64,000 nt of DNA from Bartonella sp. B1099 (lineage in GTDB: Bacteria > Pseudomonadota > Alphaproteobacteria > Rhizobiales > Rhizobiaceae): assembly GCF_944801835.1 (NCBI RefSeq), contig NZ_CALYLN010000001.1, positions 838,001 through 902,000 of the forward strand. Reading direction: 5' to 3'. The notes beneath the pieces are model-generated. The model had not been told where the DNA came from, searched no databases, and was given only the letters and a program-made list of their open reading frames with translations. A program made the position numbers and the translations under genes. Shown in pieces: positions 57,422 through 64,000 of the stretch; the first letter of the stretch is position 1; every line of letters begins with the position of its first letter.

Positions 57422-57440
57422 AAATATGTCTTTTTTATGT
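57422..57440 (+). promoter_or_regulatory. Conserved adhesin leader motif, copy 3
   Basis: AAATATGTCTTTTTTATGT, 41 bases before the adhesin 4 ATG, followed by TTTTTTCATTGGAGAGTTTG directly before the start. GGAGAG can serve as ribosome-binding site. Confidence 0.55.
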
Positions 57441-57480
57441 TTTGGATGTGTTTTCAGATTTTTTCATTGGAGAGTTTGTT

Positions 57481-60400
57481 ATGAAAAAATTATATGCCAC
57501 ACAAAGAGCGCGTACTTTGAAAGTTTTTTGTTTTTCTTTTGTTAAAGCGCTTTCATTAGCCACAGCGGCTACATTTTTATCAAATATTTCGCCTGTTTAT
57601 GCGAAAAGCTTTGATATAATAGAACAAGTCCTCCAAAGTATAGAGAAAGCAACAGCAGTTTATTCTCAAGGCGAGGATAATCAGAACAGTTTTAACAATT
57701 CTAATTCATCCAATACAGGTTATTTAACGGCGCTGAATGCAGCACTAGCAGCAAAAATGAATGCTTCTAGTGATTATGTAAATTTTTTAAACGATATACT
57801 TTCCAGAAAAAGGAGTGATAATTCTTTTTTCAATTTTTTAGCCAAAGATGATAGTTATACGCAAGAAGATGTACAACCCGTAATTTTTAGCGCTAATGCC
57901 CAAAAAGGAGCTTCAGCCACGAGAGTTGCTTCCACTACTAGAGCCTATGACGCTGGTCACCCTCTTGAGATGGGTTTTAAAGCAAATGCAAAGCTTCACG
58001 ATACTATTGCTCTAGGTCCGTTGGCAACGACGGAATCTGAACAGGCAATTGCTGTCGGCTTTACCGCTTTAGCTAAAGGGGGTAAGAATAGCATCGCGAT
58101 AGGTTCTTCTCTAACCGATTCTACAGATGAAAAGAGTAGAACAGTTGCAGGTGCTGAGTATACAATAGCTTTCGGTAGTAAGGCGCATAGTTATGCGAAA
58201 CAGGCGATTGCTATTGGTTATGATTCAATGTCTACAAAGGATGCGCTGTACGGGATTGTTATAGGTCCTCAGGCACAGGTGGCAAGAGAAGACGGCATAG
58301 CCATAGGCCGCATGGCACATGCTTTAGGGAAAAGCAGTACCGCAATCGGTTCCGAATATAATGCAAGTGGCAAGGAAGATTATACAACCGCCAAGGGTGA
58401 TTATTCAACAGCTGTAGGTGCTATTTCTAAAGCTTTTGGGTATGGTTCAACTGCCGTTGGTCATCGTTCCTATGCAACGGAAAAAGAGGCTGTTTCTATA
58501 GGGTTTTATTCGAGAGCAAATACAGATCATGCTGTTGCTTTAGGTGCTGATTCTATAGCAAGCGTTGCTGCTGGTGTTGCAGGCTATAGCCCTCTTTTAC
58601 AGGGTGTAGCGACAGATACGAGCTTTACATGGAAAAGTACTTATGGTGCCGTGAGTGTTGGTGATCTTGCTAAAAGTAAAACACGACAAATTGGAGGAGT
58701 CGCGGCGGGTAGTGCAGATACTGATGCCGTGAATATTGCGCAGTTAAAGTCATTACAAACCTATGTAAACAAAGGTTGGAAACTATCTGTTAATGGTAAA
58801 AATACTGCTGTGGGAATAGATGATACGGTAGATTTTTCTACCGGAAGTAACAACCTTAACATCACCAAAGGCGAAAAAGACAATAAGGTAAAATTTGATT
58901 TAGCAAAGAACATTACACTGGAGAGTGTAACAGCAGGGAAGAACATTTTTGATGCCACGGGCTTGAAAATTATAGATGGTCCGCAAATAACCACTGCTGG
59001 TATTAATGCAGGCAGTAAAAAGATTATAAATGTAGCCGATGCTACAAATGATACCGACGCTGTAAATTTTTCCCAGTTAAAAAAAGCTGTGTCTGTGTCT
59101 AGAGACAATCTTTCTGAATGGTCTAAGAACAAAGTAAGACTAGGTGTGCCTGATAGCTCGACCACGAGAGGAAGTGTTGTGATAGGAACACGCTGGGAAG
59201 AAAAGCATGGTGATGGTGCTGCCGTCTTTCAAGGTCCAATAGCAAAATCCGATTTTGCAATAGCCATAGGCACAACCTCTTACGTTGATAGTAATGCTGA
59301 CGAGGCAATTGCTATTGGTTATTTTGCAACAGCGCAAGCTAATGCTAAGGGAGCTATTGCTTTAGGTGCCTACACTGTTACGAGCGTCGGAGGAGGGATT
59401 TCTGGCTATGATCCTAAAACTGGAAAAGCTTCAACATCAACTGATCCTGAATGGAAATCTAAATATGGTGCTCTCGGTATTGGTGTTGAAAATCGTTCTA
59501 CTCATAAGCTTAGCTCAACACGGCAGATTGTAGGTGTCGCAGCTGGCACGAATGATACCGATGCTGTAAACGTTGCGCAGTTAAAATCCTTAAGAGGACT
59601 GATTACAAGACAAGGAAGTTGGGGGCTTTCTGTTGGTGATAAGAATACAGCTATTGGTACCGGAGACAAATTAAGTTTAGAAGCTGGAAGTACAAATTTT
59701 AGCATTACAAGCAATGCAGAAGAGAAGAAGGTAACATTTGATTTAGCCAAAAACATTGCATTAGATAGTGTAACAGCGGGGAAGAACATTTTTGATGCCA
59801 CGGGTTTAGTCATTACGAATGGTCCAAAGATGACGACGGACGGTATTGATGCAGGCAATAAAAGGATTACAAATGTAGTCGATGGTACGAATACGACCGA
59901 TGCGGTGAACTTCGGGCAGTTAGATAAAGCCAAAAAAGAAGTCCAAGAACAAGTAGAAAAAAAAGTTCAAGAAGTCGAAAAGCAAATTGCATCCAATAGC
60001 TTTGTAAAACAAGATGCACAGACACAACACATCACCATTGGTAAGGAAACCGATGGTGATAAACTCGATATTACCAATAAAGATGGTGATGCTCGGACTA
60101 TTTCTGGTGTAAACGCTGGTACTGAAGAAACTGATGCAGTAAACTTTGGACAGCTGCAGAAAATTCAAAAAGAAGTTACAGAACAAGTTGCTGCCAATAG
60201 CTTTGTAAAACAAGATGCACAGACACAACACATCACCATTGGTAAGGAAACCGATGGTGATAAAATTGATATTACCAATAAAGATGGTGGTGCTCGGACT
60301 ATTTCTGGTGTAAACGCTGGTACTGAAGAAACTGATGCAGTAAACTTTGGACAGCTGCAGAAAATTCAAAAAGAAGTTACAGAACAAGTTGCTGCCAATA

Positions 60401-63400
60401 GCTTTGTAAAACAAGATGCACAGACACAACACATCACCATTGGTAAGGATACAGGTGGTGATAAAATTGATATTACCAATAATAATAAAGAGACACGTAC
60501 GCTTACGGGTATAAAGAATGGTGATGTTTCACAAACTTCGAGTGATGCGATCACAGGATCACAGTTGTTTACGACAAATCAAAATGTCTCTAATCTCCAA
60601 ACTGCCGCTACAGATATAGCGAAGACCTTTGGAGGTAATGCTGGATATCAGGATGGCAAATGGAGTGCGCCAACTTTTACAGTGAAAACTGTTAACGGAG
60701 AGGGCAAGGAAGAAGAAAAGACTTATACGAATGTCGCAGATGCTTTTGAAGGAGTTGGTACTTCTTTTACAAATGTTCAGAATAAAATTACCAATGAGAT
60801 TACCAACCAGTTTAATAATACGATTACCAATGTTAAGGGCGATTCCTTGTTATGGAGTGATGATGCCGAAGCCTTTGTAGCTAAGCATAAAAAGGCTGGA
60901 GATGAAGAAGGTAAAGCAAAAACTGCAAGCAAGATCACCTTTCTCGCACAAGGTGATATTAACGCTATCTCTACCGATGCAATCAATGGCTCCCAGCTTT
61001 ATACTTTAGGTGACAATGTCGCGAAGTCTTTCGGTGGTGATGCTCGTTATGAGAATGGCAAATGGAGTGCGCCAACTTTTACAGTGAAAACTGTTAACGG
61101 AGAGGGCAAGGAAGAAGAAAAGACTTATACGAATGTCGCAGATGCTTTTGAAGGAGTTGGTACTTCTTTTACAAACGTTCAGAATAAAATTACCAATGAG
61201 ATTACCAACCAGTTTAATAATACGATTACCAATGTTAAGGGCGATTCCTTATTGTGGAGTGAAGCTGATCAAGCCTTTAGTGCTCAGCATGGGGAAGAAA
61301 AAGACAGAAAAAATAGCAAAATTAAGTTTGTTACTGGTGGAGATTTATCTGCTAACTCAGATGAAGCTGTAAATGGTGGTCAGATATACACACTGGGTAC
61401 CAATTTTGCTAGTTATCTGGGTGGTGGTGCTGGCTTTGGAAATGGAAACTGGAGTAATCCAACTTTTAAAATTAAACGCGTTAAAGCTGATGGTAAAGAA
61501 GAAGAGAAAATCTACACAAATGTCGCAGCTGCTTTTGAAGGTGTTGGTACTTCTTTCACAAATATAAAAGATGAGATTACCAATCAGATTAATCATGAGA
61601 TTAGCAATGTACAAGGTGATAGCCTTGTTAAGAAGAATGCCACAACGAACCTCATCAATATTGGTAAAGAAGTATTAGGCAGTGAAATCAATATTACCAA
61701 TAGAGAGAACGAGGCACGAATCCTTTCTGGTGTAAAAGCTGGTACTAAAAGCACCGACGCTGTAAATTTTGCACAGCTAAAAGAATTGGCCAAAGGATGG
61801 AAAATTAACACGACTGGTAGCAATGGTTTCAAAGATGCTATCGCTGATGGGCAATATTCACTTGCTATAGGCTCTGGGGCATCTGCACTTGATGCGAACA
61901 CTGTAGCTTTGGGGGCGAACGCGCAAGCAACGGTGAATTCAGGAGTTGCTCTAGGAGCGTATTCTGTAGCGGATGTTGGTAGTCAAGCTGGTTATGAGCC
62001 TTTGATAGGGCAACAAACAATTAAAATGACTTATGAGTGGAAAAGTACATTAGGTGCCGTTAGTGTTGGTGATAATACTAATAAGTTTTCCCGGCAAATT
62101 ACAGGGGTAGCCGCTGGGTTTCAAGATACTGATGCGGTGAATGTTGCACAGTTGAAGTCTTTACGGGACTACGTGGACAAAGGCTGGAAACTGTCTGTTG
62201 ACGGTAAAAATGCTAAAGCTGTGGGGATAGATGATACGGTAGATTTTGCAGCTGGAAGTAAAAATTTTGAAATTACCAAAGGTGAGGGTGACAATAAGGT
62301 AAAATTTGATCTCGCAAAGGACATTACGCTGGGTAGCGTAACGACTGGTACGAATACTTTAGATGCAATGGGTTTAAAAATTGTGAATGGTCCTCAAATA
62401 ACGACTAATGGTATTCATGCTGCCGGTAAAAAGATCACAGGAGTGTTAGAGGGTACTAATAAGACCGATGCAGTGAATTTTGGACAATTGAATAAAACCA
62501 AGCAAGAAGTCCAAGAACAAATACAAAAACAAGTTCAAGAAGTCGAAAAGCAAGTCGCGGCCAATAGTTTTGTGAAACAAGATTCTGTAACGAGATCTAT
62601 CACTATTGGGAAGGATACAGATGGCGATGAAATTAATATTTCCAACAAAGATAAAGCAGATCGCACTCTTTCAGGTGTTAAGGCAGCAGAGAAAGATAAT
62701 GAAGCAGTTAATAAAAAACAACTCGAAGACAGCTTGAAAGGTCTTTCTAAGGATCTTCAGTCAGATGATTCTGCAGTTGTGCATTATGATAAACAAGAAG
62801 ATGGCACCATTAATTATGCGAGTGTAACTTTTGGTGGTAAAGAGAACACCCTCACAGCGCTTCACAATATTGCTGATGGTGCGATTTCTTCAGAATCCCA
62901 TGATGCAATCAATGGTGGTCAGATTAACAAAATCGGTGAGGATATTGCTAAGTTCTTGGGTGGAGAAGCATCTTTTAAAAACGGTGTTCTTACAGAGCCA
63001 ACTTATAAATTATCTTACGTTGCGACAGATGGTGTGGTAACAGATAGCTCTTATCAAGGTGTTGGAACAGCTTTTGCAGCTCTTGATACGAATATCAAGC
63101 ATGTGAATAATCGTATTAAAGAAGTCTCTGAAGGTGTTGCACAGGATTCTTTATCATGGAGTGACACGGATAAAGCCTTTAGTGCTCTTCATGGAGCAGA
63201 TCAGGAAAGAGGGTCTAGTAAAATTACCCACATTTTGGATGGAAATATTGCTTTTGGTTCTACGGATGCAGTTACAGGTAACCAACTCTATTCGATGAAC
63301 AAGAAGTTAGCGAGCTATTTAGGTGGTGGCGCCGGCTATGATACAGAAGGCAACTGGAAAGCGCCAAGCTTTAAAGTTAAAACAGTTAAAAAGGATAGTA

Positions 63401-64000
63401 ATAAAGTTGAAGAAATTGCCTATGATAATGTTGCGGATGCATTTGCAGGCATTAGCACTTCTATTACAGATGTTCATAATGAGGTGAATAACCAAATCAC
63501 CAATATTGTTAGTGATAGTCTTGTCAAGCAGGATGAGACAGGTCTTATCAAGATAGGTGCAGAAAAAGAGGGCGGTGCAATCAATATTGCCAACAAAGAT
63601 AAAGCAGATCGCACTCTCTCAGGTGTTAAGGAAGCAGTGAATGGTAATGAAGCTGTTAACAAAGCGCAATTGGATACAAATATCAAGAAAGTTGAAGATC
63701 AACTAAAGAATGCGGTTAACGAGTTTACTGAAAACATAACAAATGTTACACAACACGTTCAAGGTGATGCTTTATTGTGGAGCAAGACTGACAAAGCCTT
63801 TAGCGCTCAGCATGGTGAAGGTGATGAAAAGACAGATCGTAAGATTACGCACCTTAAGGCTGGAGACGTTACTGCGGATTCAACGGATGCAATCAATGGT
63901 GCTCAACTTTTTGCAACCAATAAAAATGTTACAGCAGTAAAAAATGATTTAAATACAGTTTCTAATAATACATCCCAGTACTTAGGTGGTAATGCTGATG
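57481..64000 (+). CDS. Trimeric autotransporter adhesin 4 (BadA/Vomp type), 3' end outside window
   Basis: Open from ATG 57481 to the window end, at least 2173 residues, without anchor or stop. It begins MKKLYATQRARTLKVFCFSF, with signal cleavage expected after VYA (residue 41). A YadA-like head (about 165-375) contains AIGRMAHALGKSSTAIGSEY; a W-x-L-S module and neck follow. A second head begins at about 544 (SEWSKNKVRLGV), as in adhesin 3, and a third near 1440-1505 matches adhesin 2. The stalk has three successive copies of a 67-residue FVKQD/TIGKETDGD module and a 134-residue-spaced repeat. The mosaic of blocks from adhesins 2 and 3 suggests recombination among paralogues. The missing C-terminus should carry the membrane anchor. 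Confidence 0.92.
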   Translation, partial: MKKLYATQRARTLKVFCFSFVKALSLATAATFLSNISPVYAKSFDIIEQVLQSIEKATAVYSQGEDNQNSFNNSNSSNTGYLTALNAALAAKMNASSDYVNFLNDILSRKRSDNSFFNFLAKDDSYTQEDVQPVIFSANAQKGASATRVASTTRAYDAGHPLEMGFKANAKLHDTIALGPLATTESEQAIAVGFTALAKGGKNSIAIGSSLTDSTDEKSRTVAGAEYTIAFGSKAHSYAKQAIAIGYDSMSTKDALYGIVIGPQAQVAREDGIAIGRMAHALGKSSTAIGSEYNASGKEDYTTAKGDYSTAVGAISKAFGYGSTAVGHRSYATEKEAVSIGFYSRANTDHAVALGADSIASVAAGVAGYSPLLQGVATDTSFTWKSTYGAVSVGDLAKSKTRQIGGVAAGSADTDAVNIAQLKSLQTYVNKGWKLSVNGKNTAVGIDDTVDFSTGSNNLNITKGEKDNKVKFDLAKNITLESVTAGKNIFDATGLKIIDGPQITTAGINAGSKKIINVADATNDTDAVNFSQLKKAVSVSRDNLSEWSKNKVRLGVPDSSTTRGSVVIGTRWEEKHGDGAAVFQGPIAKSDFAIAIGTTSYVDSNADEAIAIGYFATAQANAKGAIALGAYTVTSVGGGISGYDPKTGKASTSTDPEWKSKYGALGIGVENRSTHKLSSTRQIVGVAAGTNDTDAVNVAQLKSLRGLITRQGSWGLSVGDKNTAIGTGDKLSLEAGSTNFSITSNAEEKKVTFDLAKNIALDSVTAGKNIFDATGLVITNGPKMTTDGIDAGNKRITNVVDGTNTTDAVNFGQLDKAKKEVQEQVEKKVQEVEKQIASNSFVKQDAQTQHITIGKETDGDKLDITNKDGDARTISGVNAGTEETDAVNFGQLQKIQKEVTEQVAANSFVKQDAQTQHITIGKETDGDKIDITNKDGGARTISGVNAGTEETDAVNFGQLQKIQKEVTEQVAANSFVKQDAQTQHITIGKDTGGDKIDITNNNKETRTLTGIKNGDVSQTSSDAITGSQLFTTNQNVSNLQTAATDIAKTFGGNAGYQDGKWSAPTFTVKTVNGEGKEEEKTYTNVADAFEGVGTSFTNVQNKITNEITNQFNNTITNVKGDSLLWSDDAEAFVAKHKKAGDEEGKAKTASKITFLAQGDINAISTDAINGSQLYTLGDNVAKSFGGDARYENGKWSAPTFTVKTVNGEGKEEEKTYTNVADAFEGVGTSFTNVQNKITNEITNQFNNTITNVKGDSLLWSEADQAFSAQHGEEKDRKNSKIKFVTGGDLSANSDEAVNGGQIYTLGTNFASYLGGGAGFGNGNWSNPTFKIKRVKADGKEEEKIYTNVAAAFEGVGTSFTNIKDEITNQINHEISNVQGDSLVKKNATTNLINIGKEVLGSEINITNRENEARILSGVKAGTKSTDAVNFAQLKELAKGWKINTTGSNGFKDAIADGQYSLAIGSGASALDANTVALGANAQATVNSGVALGAYSVADVGSQAGYEPLIGQQTIKMTYEWKSTLGAVSVGDNTNKFSRQITGVAAGFQDTDAVNVAQLKSLRDYVDKGWKLSVDGKNAKAVGIDDTVDFAAGSKNFEITKGEGDNKVKFDLAKDITLGSVTTGTNTLDAMGLKIVNGPQITTNGIHAAGKKITGVLEGTNKTDAVNFGQLNKTKQEVQEQIQKQVQEVEKQVAANSFVKQDSVTRSITIGKDTDGDEINISNKDKADRTLSGVKAAEKDNEAVNKKQLEDSLKGLSKDLQSDDSAVVHYDKQEDGTINYASVTFGGKENTLTALHNIADGAISSESHDAINGGQINKIGEDIAKFLGGEASFKNGVLTEPTYKLSYVATDGVVTDSSYQGVGTAFAALDTNIKHVNNRIKEVSEGVAQDSLSWSDTDKAFSALHGADQERGSSKITHILDGNIAFGSTDAVTGNQLYSMNKKLASYLGGGAGYDTEGNWKAPSFKVKTVKKDSNKVEEIAYDNVADAFAGISTSITDVHNEVNNQITNIVSDSLVKQDETGLIKIGAEKEGGAINIANKDKADRTLSGVKEAVNGNEAVNKAQLDTNIKKVEDQLKNAVNEFTENITNVTQHVQGDALLWSKTDKAFSAQHGEGDEKTDRKITHLKAGDVTADSTDAINGAQLFATNKNVTAVKNDLNTVSNNTSQYLGGNAD
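60001..60460 (+). repeat. 201-bp tandem repeats inside adhesin 4
   Basis: The unit beginning TTTGTAAAACAAGATGCACA starts at 60001, 60202 and 60403, exactly 201 bases (67 codons) apart. Copies one and two are almost identical over the whole unit; copy three diverges after about 55 bases. The frame is preserved, so copy-number change would alter stalk length only. Confidence 0.9.
60661..61260 (+). repeat. Duplicated stalk block in adhesin 4, 402-bp offset
   Basis: About 195 bases starting TGGAGTGCGCCAACTTTTAC at 60661 recur at 61063, nearly identical up to GGGCGATTCCTTRTTGTGGAG-like sequence near 60855 and 61257. The 402-base offset equals 134 codons, so the frame is kept. Confidence 0.85.

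Larger units (their letters stand above)
56647..57480. other. Spacer between adhesins 3 and 4, with a duplicated leader
   Basis: About 830 AT-rich bases without a gene. The conserved leader motif occurs twice (57261-57279 and 57422-57440), but only the second is followed by an adhesin start. Confidence 0.6.

Noticed and set aside
60001..60460. Regular 201-bp repeats considered as a CRISPR or satellite array
   Set aside because: The repeats keep a reading frame and encode adhesin stalk modules. There is no short repeat-spacer pattern anywhere in the window.

Overview
The window reads as a chromosomal segment of a Bartonella species (Rhizobiales, Alphaproteobacteria). The pointers are the AT-rich sequence with long decayed spacers, a tandem cluster of giant BadA/Vomp-type trimeric autotransporter adhesins, and a Brt-like RNA plus XRE/HTH regulator upstream of that cluster. 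I cannot name the species from sequence alone.

Region 1 (1-16.1 kb) is core genome: rpsU and fhs on the minus strand, tRNA-Arg(ACG), a two-gene RND efflux operon with a palindromic operator candidate, pgi, tRNA-Ser(CGA), rplU-rpmA with a strong terminator, an EIIA-HPr-EI phosphotransferase fusion, and tRNA-Ser(GGA). Spacers are long and mostly empty.

Region 2 (16.2-21.8 kb) is accessory: a translationally coupled MFS transporter/ATP-grasp ligase pair, which looks like a make-and-export module for a small peptide-like compound, then a SAM methyltransferase, decayed fragments and a second MFS exporter.

Region 3 (21.9-37 kb) is a decaying P4-like integrative element. It holds a tyrosine integrase with a broken 5' end, an AlpA-like regulator, a primase/TOPRIM-like protein that seems to have lost its middle, a DUF3987 protein, and a 1655-residue Type ISP-like restriction-modification-helicase protein. 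That last gene is bracketed by inverted arms carrying TGTCAGT iterons at 9-bp steps. Further right are a beta-helix repeat protein with a strong promoter and a highly structured leader, two coupled small genes, and the Brt-like RNA with its HTH protein.

Region 4 (37.7-64 kb) is surface-adhesin territory. Four trimeric autotransporters lie head to tail (1870, 1678, 2291 and at least 2173 residues, the last cut by the window end). Three share a conserved upstream leader motif. The genes share near-identical internal blocks and recent tandem duplications (201, 336, 372 and 402 bp), which suggests length and antigenic variation by recombination. The Brt-like RNA and HTH gene are well placed to regulate the cluster, as reported for badA in B. 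henselae.
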